From NCBI RefSeq assembly GCF_030272615.1, contig NC_081405.1, positions 316,875,541 to 316,939,540 of the forward strand: a DNA stretch of 64,000 nucleotides, written 5' to 3'. Below, one piece after another: positions 11,101 through 23,149 of this stretch (the first letter of the stretch is position 1; every line of letters starts with the position of its first letter). The notes beneath the pieces were generated by a model that was not told where the DNA came from, did no database searches, and was given only the letters and a program-made list of their open reading frames with translations. This DNA comes from Cryptomeria japonica (taxonomy: Eukaryota; Streptophyta; Pinopsida; Cupressales; Cupressaceae). The position numbers and the translations under genes are program-made.

Positions 11101-11117
11101 GTTAGGCTTTGATACCA
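11101..11117 (-). other. Primer-binding site of element C
   Basis: Minus strand TGGTATCAAAGCC directly abutting the right LTR, a one-base variant of the tRNA-Met-type site in the other elements. Confidence 0.88.
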
Positions 11118-11613
11118 TGTAAATGTAAATAGACTGTGATGATTTTCAGAACAATCAGAATTCTGAGACAATGAATTTATACTATTATTATTTGATATGA
11201 AGAAATATAAAACTGATTTTTATGTCTTATCAGTTTGCCTCTGTAGATACAAAGACCAAGCAATTATATGTATTCTCCCTTTCACTGCATGTATTGTACT
11301 TATTGTCTTATTCAATAATGGGAGGCGGATATATATCTTTTGTCTTCATTGGATCATGCCTCCACAAGGGGTCATGATCCTATGTGGAACCACGTGGTTC
11401 CACATAGGGTTGTGACCCCTATGTGGAGCCACGATCCTTCTACATTGGTGGAATTACTTTAAACCAAACATCACATTTAGCAAACTAATATGTTAGTTTA
11501 ATACTAAATTAATTAAATCCCAATAAATCGCACGTAACATAAAATTGAATTTCTAGGTGCTAATAATCAGATTACGATTTTGTTTAGAGTTACGACTGAG
11601 ACTAAATTTAACA
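11118..11613 (-). repeat. Element C 5' LTR (right)
   Basis: 496 bp, ends TGTAAATG .. TTTAACA, followed by the second ATGAG. It carries the same G-box hairpin at 11351-11437. Confidence 0.92.
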
Positions 11614-11618
11614 ATGAG

Positions 11619-12441
11619 TTACCAACTAGTATTATTTTGTGATGAATTATCATCCACCAACACTTTGGTGGTGATTATGTGTCGTGTTACCAAATGTGTC
11701 CAGATGCACTAAACCTAGGAACTTGCAATGTAATCCTATTGGACCGACATCAAATCAATTTCCTTTATAAGGACATCATGTCTAGGGTTTTAAAAGGTGG
11801 TTAGGGTTTTGTGTGGTTGATGAAGTTTTTGCATGTGCGATCATAGAAGAAGATTAGGTCTATGTGAAGAAATAGAGTGTGAAGATATTAAAGACTGATG
11901 TAATGTTGAAATGCATTAACAATGAGCTATCAAGGATCTAACCAAGCATACTATGCTAGTATTTAGATCACTCACTTGTTGATTACTCACATCTTCGACA
12001 AGTTTGTAACCCTTAACCGAGTAGGCCTGGAAAAGCCTTTGTAAATCCTCTAACAAGGTGGTTAACAACTGTGGATTTGAAATCCTCTCACAAGGTAGTC
12101 TTTAATTGAACTTATCTCCTAACAGAGATTGAGATTCCTAAGAGGATCTGTTCTGGTAAGGAACATTGTATGACCTTAACCGGTCTGGTTACTATTCTAC
12201 AAATAGTTACTTGTGAGTTTCATCTCACAGTGGTTTTTCCCATTTGGGTTTCCACGTCAAAATCTCTTGTGTTATGGTGATTGTGCTTCTGTGGGTGAAT
12301 GCCTTATTTGCTGTTTAGTTTGCATTTGTTTTAGCTAGTTTGTTAGTAAAACTGTTATACCAGTTTACTGCTAAACTATTTAAGTGTTTAAGTTCAGTAA
12401 TTATTGGTATACTAATTCACCCCCCCTCTTAGTATTCATCA
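11619..12441 (+). repeat. Element D 5' LTR, second part
   Basis: Continues the D LTR after element C. It has a TATA-like CTTTATAAGG near 11763-11772 (same in the 3' LTR at 35603-35612), the shared R/U5 hairpin motif at 12232-12256 (GGTTTTTCCCAT-TTGGGTTTCC) and a C-rich run, and ends TATTCATCA. Confidence 0.92.
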
Positions 12442-12443
12442 AT

Positions 12444-12455
12444 TGGTATCAGAGC
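12444..12455 (+). other. Primer-binding site of element D
   Basis: TGGTATCAGAGC two bases after the LTR end, identical to the site of B and F. Confidence 0.9.
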
Positions 12456-12491
12456 GAACCTTTCTATAAGTTTAACCACTTGGAAAGAGAT

Positions 12492-13268
12492 ATGGGGGAA
12501 TACATTGTGAGGGAACTTACTCATCGACTCACTCAGACTGAGAAAGCCTATGATGAACTCAAAGTTAAATATAAGGCCTCTCTAGCAAAAAGAAGAGAGC
12601 ATGCTGAGAAACTGATGGAACTAACTGAAAATAGTTCCTCTAATGAAGCAGACATAGAAGCCCTAGTTGAAGAATTTGAAAAACTGAATGAGTCTAATGC
12701 CAACCTAAGAAGGGAACTTGAAGGACTGACTATCAGGATATGTCAAGAGCTTGAGAACCAGAGAAAAGCTGAAGATCTAGTAAAAGACAAAGGTCATGAG
12801 ATCTCCAAGATAAAGCAAGAAATCAATGCACTTACTGCTCATCTCCAAGAGAGTAAAGTGGAAAAAGAGGAAATGCAAGGTGAACTAAACATGGCTATTT
12901 CTGAGAATGCTACTTTCAAGGAATCCAATGCTACTATTTCCAAAGAACTCACTGAGTTGAAGGAAATACTTACCAAATTCAATAAGAGCACTGTTAAGCT
13001 AGAGCAAAATCTTGAATCAGCTAAACTGGTAAAGAATACCACTGGACTTGGTTTTTCTGGTTATGAGGAAGGTGAGAGCTCTAGAGAAAAAGGTGGAGCA
13101 TCAAAGAAGCAACTGATACTAAAGGATAAAGGTAAGCAAAAGTTCAAACTTGTTTTCTTTAATTGTCTCAAGGAAGGACACACTGCCAATGTATGTAGAA
13201 GTAAGGCTTACAATAATTTTCCCTACTTTATAAATAATAAGCCTAGATCAAATAGATTCAATGGTAAC
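12492..13268 (+). pseudogene. Element D gag-like coiled-coil zinc-knuckle protein, part 1
   Basis: Open from the ATG at 12492 (MGEYIVRELTHRLTQ) to the E insertion at 13268. About 200 residues are a strongly heptad-like Glu/Lys/Leu coiled coil (12530-13030). A Ser/Gly/Lys linker follows, then a degenerate zinc knuckle FFNCLKEGHTANVC whose first Cys is Phe. The reading continues in 30533-31102 beyond element E with three more knuckle-like motifs. Position after the PBS and the knuckles argue for a nucleic-acid-binding Gag-like role; the sequence is not a standard copia Gag that I recognise. Confidence 0.7.
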
Positions 13269-14327
13269 TATATACACCTAAAAATGGTCTGAAGATAGTT
13301 AATTAAATACGCAGTTATTTGATTAATTCCCGTTCTCAATTAATTGAATTCACAATCAATTTAATTTATTTATTTATTCATCTACTAGTAAATAAATCTA
13401 CATGATTTATTTATATAGTTCATCTCACATCCCCCTTTGATTAATTAATTCTAAATTAATTAATGTCTCCCCATTTTAATCAATTCTTCTAATCCCTAAT
13501 TAAGATTAATAGACTCAATTTTGTTGAGATTAATTACCATTTTCCAATTATTTGAATTTCTAAATTCAAATGAGCACATGGCTCCTAACTTTAACCACCC
13601 AACCTAACCATCCCCTAACCTAACCCATTCAATCTAATATTGGGTCTAACTAACCCTATCCTATCTTGCACATTCTAACCTCCTTATCCTAATCTCTCAT
13701 GGTGTGGATATTCTCTCCTTGAGACACATGGCACTTTTCCCACATGTCTCCTCCCTTGGACACTTGCCCTCTCATGAGCAAGGCTCCTTGACACTTGTCA
13801 CCGCAGAGATGACAAGTGTCCCTTCCTCTAACCTCTTCTCCAACTTCCTCCATCTTGGCCCTTGATATCTTCAGATCAAATTCGGACCGTCGATTCCTAC
13901 CACCTCAACTTTGGCCTTGGAAATCCTATAAATACCCCTCATTTTGGAGCAATAAGGATCCCATTTGATATGAATTTAGGCATTGTTACTATAGGCATTT
14001 GCATTTCACTTATCTAGTAATTAGCTTTGGATTTATCATAGCATGTTCATCTAGGTTCTTAAATCATGCATTTCATATCATCTCCATAGTTAATCATGAT
14101 CAATTAGCTACTCAACTCTTGAGTTGTCACTTTGGAGGTCACTGCTCGGCTGAGAGCCCATCAATCCAACACCTTCAAGGTCCTCAAGAATAGAGGAAAA
14201 TGGGACATTTCAAGGAAGGCTTATGGTTTGCATCTTTGATTTAGTTTTCAATTAAGCTTTCAATTATGTTTTTATTGTCTCATTATATGTGTATGCCTCT
14301 TATACTAACCACATTTCTAGCATCACA
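13269..14327 (+). repeat. Element E 5' LTR
   Basis: 1,059 bp. It begins TATATACACC where the 3' LTR begins TGTATACACC, so the terminal TG has become TA by one G-to-A change. It ends TAGCATCACA. AT-rich tracts of TTAATTAA-like sequence lie in the first 300 bp. Confidence 0.93.
13927..13934 (+). promoter_or_regulatory. TATA box in element E 5' LTR
   Basis: TATAAATA in CCTATAAATACCCC, about 400 bp before the LTR end. The 3' LTR copy near 30127 reads TATGAATA and has lost it. Confidence 0.6.
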
Positions 14328-14332
14328 TTAAT

Positions 14333-14350
14333 TGGCGCCCACCGTGGGGC
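14333..14350 (+). other. Primer-binding site of element E
   Basis: TGGCGCCCACCGTGGGGC five bases after the LTR end. This type of site is common in plant Ty3/gypsy elements; I do not assign the tRNA. Confidence 0.8.
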
Positions 14351-14559
14351 CTAGCCCCTTTGATCTTTAATAAGTTTGCTTGTAAGAAATTTCATTGATA
14401 GGTTGATTAGCTCTTTCAAAGTGCAAATTAGCTCTCTTGGGCTCCCGAATTGCATTCTTGGCTTCTTTTGTGGCGTTCTGGCACTTCAAATGATGTTTAT
14501 GGGAGATTCCTGAACTCTATTTTTATGTTTTTCTGTACTTTAGCACTTTTAGTCTATAC

Positions 14560-14790
14560 TTTAGCATTTTTGGTATGTATGGTGGCATTTTTGGTAACAT
14601 TTGTCAGCATTCTCAGTCTATTTGACAACATTTTTGGTTTGCAAAATAGCATTTCTGGTTTGCAGAATAGCGCTTTTGGTTTGCAGAATAACATTTCTGG
14701 TGTACAGAGCAGCATTTTTGGTGTGCAGAGCAGCGTTCTTGGCACATATGATGGTGTTCTTGGTCAATTTGATGGCATTTTCAGTTTTTT
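14560..14790 (+). repeat. 21-bp tandem repeat array 1 in element E leader
   Basis: Units such as GGTTTGCAGAATAGCGCTTTT and GGTGTGCAGAGCAGCGTTCTT follow each other at exactly 21-bp spacing through the middle of the array, with diverged units on both sides. Confidence 0.85.
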
Positions 14791-15829
14791 ATTAATTTTG
14801 CAAATATTCTATTTTGCATTCCTCATTTCTGCTTCTAGACTGTCATTTTACCGAACCTAATTTGCAGATTGTTGGTTTTGCAGGTACTTATTTCATTGTG
14901 AAAGATCAGAGTAATAAACTATTTTGCCACCAAAGAATGCAATATAAACTACTAACTTTGTTTGCAGCTGCAGGATTTTGCACTTATATTTGTTAAATTA
15001 GGCACATAAACTAATTACAATGGAAATGAACAAACATGTCTTACATGTCTTGATGATTGGTGAGTATTCTTTCACCTTTCTTAGGTGATCAGAAAGCTAG
15101 AATCATCCTTTGCTTTCAATTGCATATCTTTAGAGGGCCTGTCATAGTGGGAAAACATAATCACCCTGTGAGAACGACCCAAGTGAGTACAGCTGGACCT
15201 GAGCATTCCAACTCACTATAATAAATAGGTCTTTGATGATTAAAGTCTCAGAGAATGGGATTATTTGAGTTTTCTCTTTGAGATCTCTCATATCGAGCAT
15301 TTTGTAGGGCCTTGCGGTCTCAATCACGTTTACATGACTACAACTTGTTTCAGTACCTTGTTGGGCTATAGGCCTCAATCATGCTTGTGTGACTTCAAGG
15401 GGTAATTTCAAATAGAACTCCTGACTAAGAACTTTAAAAATAGAAGCTACCTAATTCACCTCCAAAAGGGTGATAATCTTTGTGCAAGAGAGATAGTAAC
15501 TCTCCCAAGATACTTGCCATATCGTGCCCCCATTAGTGTTTAGAGTCGGATAATACGGTGTTGAGAATCCATTGCGTGAGACTCAGCAGCCATATTCTGA
15601 TTAGCTATTGGGTGTGTACCTAAGTTAGCAAGCAAAGGTTTTCATTCTCAGCCAATCTCCTTAGGATAGACTAATTGATGTGTTTTTAACAATAAAACCC
15701 TTTGAAACAAAAATATAATCTAATTTCTGTGTTTGTAAGTCAAGTCAAGATATCATCCATTAAAATACAACAAACATTGAAAACTCAAACTTCAAACTGT
15801 CAAATTCACAAGTTTTGTAGCAGATTAGC

Positions 15830-16065
15830 TCTTTCAATCCAAACAGTCGCACCTACAGTCCAAACAGTCGCATCTATAGTCCAAACGGTCTCACATACGG
15901 TTCAAATAGTCGCATTTACAGTCCAAACATTAGCATTTTCAATCCAAATAGTTGCTCTTTCAGTCCAAACATTAGCGTTTACAGTTCAAACATTAGCTCT
16001 TTCAGTCCAAACGGTTGCACCTTCGGTCCAAACAGTCACATTTTCAATCCAAAGGTCAGCTCTCT
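15830..16065 (+). repeat. 21-bp tandem repeat array 2 in element E leader
   Basis: About eleven units of the form AGTCCAAACAGTCGCATCTA at 21-bp spacing. The core matches arrays 1 and 3 in the same orientation. Confidence 0.85.
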
Positions 16066-16224
16066 TGGTGTTAATGTCAAATTTCTCATATTTCAACATT
16101 AACTCTCAAAGGTTGAGCATATTATAGAGTTGGGTCAAAATTGAAATCTCCTAAGTTCAAACACTCAATTTTCTAAACCTACATATCATTATTTGAATTT
16201 TAGAGTCACTATATAGAAAAACAG

Positions 16225-16450
16225 AGTTCCTGGTTTGTCAGTCAGCGTTTCTGGTCTATATGTCAGCATTTTTGGTCAGTATAGTAGCATTTTTGGTAAG
16301 TCTGTTAGAGTTTTTGGTTCAAACAATAGTGTTTCTGGTCTAAACAATCTTCATTTGTGGTCTAAATAGCAAAGTTCCTAGTTTAAACAATAGTGTTTCT
16401 GGTCTAAACAACAGTGTTCCTGGTCATTTTGTCAATGTTTTTGGTAAAAT
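16225..16450 (+). repeat. 21-bp tandem repeat array 3 in element E leader
   Basis: Units such as GGTCTAAACAATAGTGTTTCT, mostly at 21-bp spacing with some irregular units. Clearly the same family as array 2 (shared AAACA-N-TAG-NN-TTT core). Confidence 0.8.
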
Positions 16451-16949
16451 ACATCAAAATCAGAAAACAAAAACAACCCATTTCTCAAACAGTCAAACAT
16501 AGAGAATAGTTCATCTTGTTGGGTCATTTAATCAAGTTATCCTCTATCAAAAATAGATTCATGAACAAGACACACAAAAAAAGTCTCAAGTATTCACCTC
16601 AAACAAGTTAAAGATCAGACACCTTAAAGTGCAACAACACATTATCTTTGATAAACTGATTGTTCAAACATAGTTTCTCATCAGGATCTATCATCCTTTA
16701 ATCATGAAACTACAACACTTGATCAGAATAACCTCATTCTTTATCATAGGATATATCGTTCCTATTTGAACTTGGTCATATCAAAAATCAGAAAATTTGC
16801 ACTCCAAAAACTAAGATCGAAAAACTTGTAAACAAGAAAATACTTGAAAAGATCATTTTGTGTCTATACATCTACAAATTTCACCTCAACAATTGACCAC
16901 TTATAACAACACATTACTCAAGATTTAAACCCCGAAAAACATTCAAAAC

Positions 16950-18560
16950 ATGTGTACGCCCGTTCTAACCAGGGCTCAGAGACAGAAAATTGCGGAAATA
17001 GAAATAGAAATGTTTGAGATAACTAAAGACTATAGAACCATGGAACACGAAGATGAAATACAAGTGGAAGATGAGATACAAGTTGAAGAGGAAATAATAG
17101 AACAAAATATTAGAGACATCAAGAAAGATCCTCAATTCGACAAATTTATGAAGAAATTATTGGAGGGAGAAAAAGAAAAATATTTTCTAATGTTAGCCAA
17201 ATCTGGTGCTACACTCCCCCAAGATTTTGATGTAAACAAATTGAAACAAAAGAAAAGTGGTCCTCCTCCTAATGACGAACAATATGAGGACATCTTTGGT
17301 CTCAAAATGAATAACACGTCAATTCCTAGCAACACCAGAAACAATGAGGAAACTTACATTCCCACAAGGGAGGAAGTAGAAATTCTAAATAACGCTCAAT
17401 CAAATGAAGATACAAGAAGGGATAGAGATGATACAAGAAGAGATCAATATATTCCTAGAATGCAAAATCATGGTCATACAAGAACAAATCATGTTGATAA
17501 TCCTATCATAACTCTCACACAACAACTACAAACATTGCAAACACAAATCCAAGATATCCAAAGAGGAAATGTTAGGCGATACTCACTTCAAGAAATATGT
17601 CCTTATCCATTTGATAGAAACCTCAACATGATACCTTTTCCTATAGGTTTCAAGACTCCGAGGTATGGAAAATATGACAGAAGCACTGACCCTCAAGATC
17701 ACATAAGAGAATTTTGCACAATGAGCATGGAGTTTGCACATGAAGATACATACTTAATGAGACTATTTCCAAAGAGTTTAACTGGATTAGCCATGGAATG
17801 GTTCTCAAAACTTCCACCAAGAATCAGATCATTTTCAGAGTTGGTGGATAAGTTTGTATCCCAATACGCTTATAACATTCAATATGAAATAACCATGCTA
17901 GACCTGTGTAACACAAAACAAAAAAGTGGAGAACCCTTCATGACATTCTTACAATGATGGAGGCGGTTAGCTTCGAGGTATCCTCGTACAGTGCCGGAGT
18001 ATGAAAAAATGGACATTTTCATAGACAACTTAAACGATCAAATGAGTTATTACTCAAAAATGCAAGGAAATCAAAGTTTTGCAAAAATGATTGATAATGG
18101 AATCAGAATGGAAGAAGCCATGATAAAGAAAGGTAAGTTGAAAATATTTAAAGAAGGAGTTCACCCTCCTAACAACACTAACAACAATAATCACAATGAT
18201 AAACCAAAATTTTGGAATAGAAATCGTAATGTTGTCAATGACGGGATAGTGGATAACAACAATGTAAAACCAAAGCAACCAGTTTTCAATTTATCCAATC
18301 ACTCAGCAACAGCTCAACAAGACAACAATCACCAAAAAGCAACTATCAAAACTTTCTTTCGAAGACAATTTACAAACATTGGTGAACCCCTTGGGTCCGC
18401 ATTGAAAATACTTATCGCAAACAAATTGATTACATTACCAGAAGAAAGAAACTTTGAACCCAAGGTAAAACCTTCTTGGTGGAATGACAACCATTATTGT
18501 GATTTCCATCGGAACAAAGGACACAAAACAGATGCTTGTCAATGATTAAAACATGTCATC
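16950..18560 (+). pseudogene. gag: Element E gag
   Basis: Gypsy Gag from the ATG at 16950 (MCTPVLTRAQRQ) in one frame, with TGA stops at 17955 and 18543 at positions where CGA (Arg) fits. It has an acidic N-terminus with a repeated EDEIQVE, then the retrotransposon Gag core (RYGKYDRSTDPQDHI, LAMEWFSKLPP, 17600-18140). A zinc-knuckle-like CDFHRNKGHKTDAC ends it (18500-18540), a CX2HX4HX4C variant. Continuous in frame with protease, so gag and pol form a single polyprotein frame. Confidence 0.9.
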
Positions 18561-19870
18561 CAAGATTTGATTGATAACAGAATAATAACTGTGGATGGAC
18601 ATACAACAAATGAATCTCACATAGCTTTCAAAACTCTGCTTCCTAATTATGAGAAGGGTGAATCATCAATAGGGAAAAATGGTAAAGGTAAAGCAAAGGT
18701 AAACTATGCTCATACATATGACAATGTGGTAAATGTAATCATCATTAAAGAACAACAACATCATGAACTTGCTCATGTTATCACACGAAGTAAAGCCAAA
18801 GTTGTTTTGCTGGGTCCTACAACAAACATGTCATCCACTACCAAACAATACAATCTAGTGGATCAATTATAGAAAACAACTGCACAAATATCCATCTTAG
18901 AACTTTTAAAACTGTCACCTGCACATAAAGAGATTCTTGAATGAGCATTAGTAGATACCACAGTGTCCAAAGATCTTGATATTGATCAATTCCAAACCAT
19001 GGTGGGACACCTCACAACTCCTCACTGCTTATCATTTACTAAAGAAGATGACATGTCCTTGCAACACCCCCATAATGCTCCTTTGCATATTGAAGTCCTC
19101 GTTCACAAAACATGAGTTAAATGTGTTCTAATAGATGGTGGAGCTGGCCTAAATATTTGTTCATTAAGTCTTGTTCATGCCTTAGGATATTCAGAAGATG
19201 CAGTTGATCCCCGTAAAAAGATCACCATAAAAGCCTATGACGAAGAAGAACGTTCCTCCAAAGGAATTGTGATACTACCCATCAGAGTAGGACCTTTACA
19301 GAAAAACATAGCATGCCAACTTCTGGACTTGGACTTATCATATAATATGCTCGTAGGGAGACCGTGGATACATGACTTGCAAGCTATCCCATCAACCTAT
19401 CATCAGTGTGTCGAATTTCCCTATGATGGACAAGAAATCACAATATCAGTAGATTCAAATCCATTCCAGTATTGCAGCAATCTAAAAATGGCTCAAGAAG
19501 TCATTGTTCCTCATAATAGGGAGGTGTCATCTTCAAACACACAATCCAAAGAACAATCCTTTGCCTCTATTTTATCAAGTATGGAAAAACAAATGCAGTT
19601 AAGAGATCAAGGAAATGGAGAATACTCAATATCACAATTACCACTCTCTCCTAAATCCTTTGGAAAACCATCAAACTCTAAACAACAACCAATTGTGAAA
19701 CATCTTGTGATATTTGATGTAGCATTCATTAGTGTTGGAACCTTGTCAGAGGAGACAAAAGACAAAGATGTGCTATAGTGGCTATACAAAGATGAAGAAA
19801 TTCAACAAAAGGTCAAGAATATCAGAATACCTATAGAAAAATATGGAAAAGGATTCAACATTCTTTAAAA
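18561..19870 (+). pseudogene. pol: Element E protease region
   Basis: Same frame as gag, interrupted by TAG at 18870, TGA near 18940 and 19111, and TAG at 19776. The aspartic protease active site reads VLIDGGAGLN (DGGA 19134-19145), a form usual in this gypsy group, followed by the LVGRPWIHD motif near 19350. It would cleave the Gag-Pol polyprotein. All stops are one C-to-T change from sense codons. Confidence 0.87.
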
Positions 19871-21110
19871 GATGGGATACACTAGAACAGGTCCTATAGG
19901 AAAAAGAAAAGAAGGTATCTCAGAACCTATCCAACCTCATAATCAACAAGCTACATACAAAGAAGGCTTAGGGTATGGACAAGTTACTCTACCAGAAGAC
20001 ACATCTTCTAACCAACAGAAAGAAGAATATGAAAAAAGACAAGAACAACTTGCAATTGAAAGGGAAGAAGCATCTGCAAAGCAATGATCACAACCAAACA
20101 TGAAATGGCAAAAGAAACAATCCTCAAATAAATAAGAGAAACAAACCAATAATACCTCCCAAGCAGCATTAACTCTCAATCAAAAAAAGCATGAACCTAG
20201 TACTAATCAAGGAGAACTGATAGTAAAGTTGATAGGACTCAATCTCAGTCTAGAAGAAGTTGAATATGAGAGAAGGAAAGATATAGCAAGACAAATAGAA
20301 GAAACACATCAAAAGCTATATGAACAAATTTGTAGATTGCAAGCTACAAGTGAGACAGATTCTGACGAATGGGAATCAGATTCCTATCATTCTGAAGAAT
20401 CAGCTGAAGAAAATTGCTTTAAATAAGATGTAGGAGTCGATGTAGTTCACACGTATGTAGGACAAATGTTAGGAACTAGTTCACTTGAATTAGAATCATA
20501 TTCGGCTGACTTGGAATTAATTGAGGATGATCAAGAACTTCCTGGGCGAGGTCAGTCTGATGAGGGTACCATTCTGGACATTGACATACATATCGAAAAC
20601 TTTGATAACTCAATCATGACCCTAAACACTCTCAAAACATCTCAACTAGATGATCCTTTACCTCTACTCCACCCCAAACTTATTGAATGGGAAAATGAAG
20701 GACATACTGCCATTGATACCTTTCCAAATGACTATGCCATATCTGTATATCTTAATGCAATCAAACCCACAACAACTTCAACCAATAATTTCAGCAACGC
20801 ATCTTCCAATCAGGTGGGTGCCAATTCTCCTAGTCCCAAAAGCGAAAATAAAGAAAACAATATCAAGTCTAATGTTGAAAACCATTTCTTGGTGACATTA
20901 GATCAGGAAAAAGTAAAAAGAAAGGACGTATCTAACAGTGAAAACCTCCTCGAGGCACTGGAAGATGGGAGATTTGACACTTTACCTAAGTACTATCAAG
21001 AAAGGTCATCAATTTTGATTGAACCAACAGAAGCAGTTAACATTGGGACATCAGAGCAACCCAAGATCCTACATCCAGCAACTTCTCTGACAGAAAAGGA
21101 AAGGAAATAA
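19780..21110 (+). pseudogene. Element E spacer protein with G-patch-like motif
   Basis: Between protease and RT. At 19860-19990 the reading GYTRTGPIGKRKEGI .. KEGLGYG has the Gly spacing of a G-patch, a short RNA-binding or helicase-cofactor motif. It is followed by a Glu/Gln-rich charged stretch (20000-20420) and an acidic, Ser-rich linker (20466-21110). A few stops interrupt it, in the same frame as gag. The role in the element is unknown; G-patch motifs after a retroviral-type protease are known in betaretroviruses. Confidence 0.65.
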
Positions 21111-21164
21111 TATATGGAATTCTTTACATGAAGACAAATCAATTTCACCTAGTCATATGCAGAC

Positions 21165-22000
21165 ATGCCAGGGTTGGATCCAGAGCCTATTATGCATCAC
21201 TTGAATGTCAATCTAGGAGCCAAACCAGTCAAACAAAAATTAAGAAAGATGCATCCACATATTTCTCTCTTGCTTAAAGCAGAACTAAAAAAATTACTGG
21301 ATGTCAGATTCATCAAACCTATAGCATATCCTCAATGGGTATCAAACATTGTTCCTATTTCAAAGCCAGACAAAAGTATCAGAGTATGCACAGACTTCAG
21401 AGATCTTAATAATGCATGTCCAAAGGATGACTTTCCTTTGCCTAACATTGACATCATTGTAGATTTAACAGTTGGACACTCCATGTTTTCTCTAATGGAT
21501 GGTTTCTCTGGATACAATCAGATTAAAATAGCACTTGAGGACCAAGAAAAGACAACTTTCACATGTCCATGGGGTACTTTTTGCTAGAACGTCATGCTTT
21601 TTGGATTACAGAACGCAAGTGCCACATATCAGAGAGCTATGACAACAATATTCCATGACATGATGTATATATTCATGGAAGACTATGTGGATGACATCTT
21701 GGCAAAATCATACAACCGAGAAGAACATATTGAAATACTGGAAAAGATCTTTGATCGGTTAGAATAGTACAAGCTATGACTAAATCCTAAGAAATGTGCC
21801 TTTGGTGTCACTTCAAGAAAGCTATTGGGATACATTGTTTCAGCTAGAGGTATTGAAGTAGATTCAGCTAAGGTTAAAGCAATCATGGAAATGACATCTC
21901 ACAAGAATATAAGTCAACTTAGATCACTACAAGGAAGATTGTAGCCAATTAGAAGATTTGTGGCTCAACTAGCAGATAAATGTCAACCATTCACCCATCT
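21165..22000 (+). pseudogene. pol: Element E reverse transcriptase
   Basis: Ty3/gypsy RT: IRVCTDFRDLNNACPKD, FSLMDGFSGYNQI (first catalytic Asp), TTFTCPWGTF, and YVDD at 21684-21695 with the full catalytic pair. Stops at 21585, near 21765 and 21778, and near 21943 interrupt it. Same frame as gag. Catalytic residues are intact; only nonsense changes disable it. Confidence 0.93.
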
Positions 22001-22507
22001 ATTACATAAAAATGTTCATTTCAAATGGGACCATCAATGTGAAGAGGCATTCAACAAGATCAAGGTATATCTCATGCAACCACCCATTCTAATGTCCCAA
22101 ATTCTAGACAAGTCGTTATTGCTCTATGCTTTGACCACTGAAGTATCATTAGGAGTTTTGTTGGCACAACAGGATAATGAAGGAAAAGAGCGAGCCATCT
22201 ACTACATCAATAGAACACTAGTGGGATACGAACTCAACTATTCCCCAATAGAAAAGGCATGCTTGGTGGTAGTTTTTGCTTCTCAAAATTATGACACTAT
22301 CTACTGTCTCACTCCATCAAGTTGATAGCTACAATTGATCCATTGAAATATTTGCTCAGCAAGGCAACATTGACAGGACGACTAGCAAAATGGATCATGA
22401 TCCTAAGTGAGTTTGACATTGAGTATGTAGATAGAAAAGTTATCAAGGGACAAGTCATTGCAGATCAACTAGTAGAGGCACCACTTCAAGATGATCATCC
22501 TCTATAG
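22001..22507 (+). pseudogene. pol: Element E RNase H (first)
   Basis: Ty3-type RNase H following RT: LYALTTEVSLGVLLAQQD, then SPIEKACLVVVFA. A one-base deletion in an A-run near 22288 shifts the frame; the new frame continues with DPLKYLLSKATLTGRLAKW to 22507. It is the only frameshift I find in this gag-pol. Confidence 0.87.
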
Positions 22508-22529
22508 ATTGAGTTTCCTGACACTGATA

Positions 22530-22940
22530 TCGTAACAGTCACAACAAAAGCATGGCAACTATACTTTGATGGTTCATATACATAGCATGGATCAGGAGTG
22601 GGAATTCTATTTATCACACCACAAGGTCACACCATCTCGAAAGCATACAAATTAAGTTTTCCATGCACCAATAACATCGTTGAATATGAAGATTTGGTTA
22701 TAGGTATCAAAATGGCTGTGGAATGGCACATTACACAACTTCATGTCTTTGGAGATTCTCAGCTCATCATCAATAAAATCAATGATGACTATCAAACAAA
22801 AGATGACAAACTCATGCCTTACAAAAAGATGGTGGATGACTTCAAGAAATATTTTGTTGAAATCACTTTTGAACAAATTCCAAGAAATGATAACAAAGCA
22901 GTAGATGCCATGGCCACACTTGCTTCTCTATTACAAACAC
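22530..22940 (+). pseudogene. pol: Element E second RNase H (archaeal-type-like)
   Basis: YFDGSYT-HGSGVGILF, NNIVEYEDLVIGI, VFGDSQLIINKI and PRNDNKAVDAMATLA: the D-E-D-D pattern of the additional RNase H typical of Tat elements. The first motif contains a TAG where Gln fits. Present in addition to the usual RNase H, which places E in the Tat group. Confidence 0.85.
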
Positions 22941-23149
22941 AAGAAAATCAAGAGCATTATGAATTCTTGGTTGAAGAGTTGTTTTACCCGTCTCATAATT
23001 GTCCTGATTCCCAAACCATTTTTCAACTTATAGGACAAGATTCTTCCAGCTATGGCCAAACTTATACATACCTAAAAGATAACATCTTACCTCCCGACTT
23101 ATCAAAAAATCAAAAGAGAATCTTTATTTGCCAATCCTCCCATTATACT

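Larger units (their letters stand above)
6818..11613 (-). mobile_element. Element C: Ty1/copia element, internally deleted
   Basis: 4,796-bp copia element on the minus strand in the 5' LTR of D. Both LTRs are nearly equal in length (497 and 496 bp), with TG..CA ends and the TSD ATGAG at 6813-6817 and 11614-11618. Order on the minus strand: LTR, PBS, gag-protease, integrase, partial RT, RNase H, tandem hairpin repeats, PPT, LTR. RT lacks its N-terminal half, so the copy cannot make a complete RT. Confidence 0.93.
14351..16949 (+). other. Element E leader, non-coding, with 21-bp repeat arrays
   Basis: 2.6 kb between PBS and gag. It contains three arrays of related 21-bp units (listed separately) and otherwise no supportable gene. 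ORFs at 14450-14860 and 15702-16127 are open only because the repeat length is a multiple of three; their proteins are seven-residue repeats. Confidence 0.75.

Noticed and set aside
12839-13042. Antisense ORF in the D gag-like gene
   Set aside because: Shadow of the coiled-coil coding frame.
15830-16065. CRISPR-like regular repeats
   Set aside because: Units are directly adjacent 21-bp tandem repeats without spacers, inside a plant retrotransposon leader.
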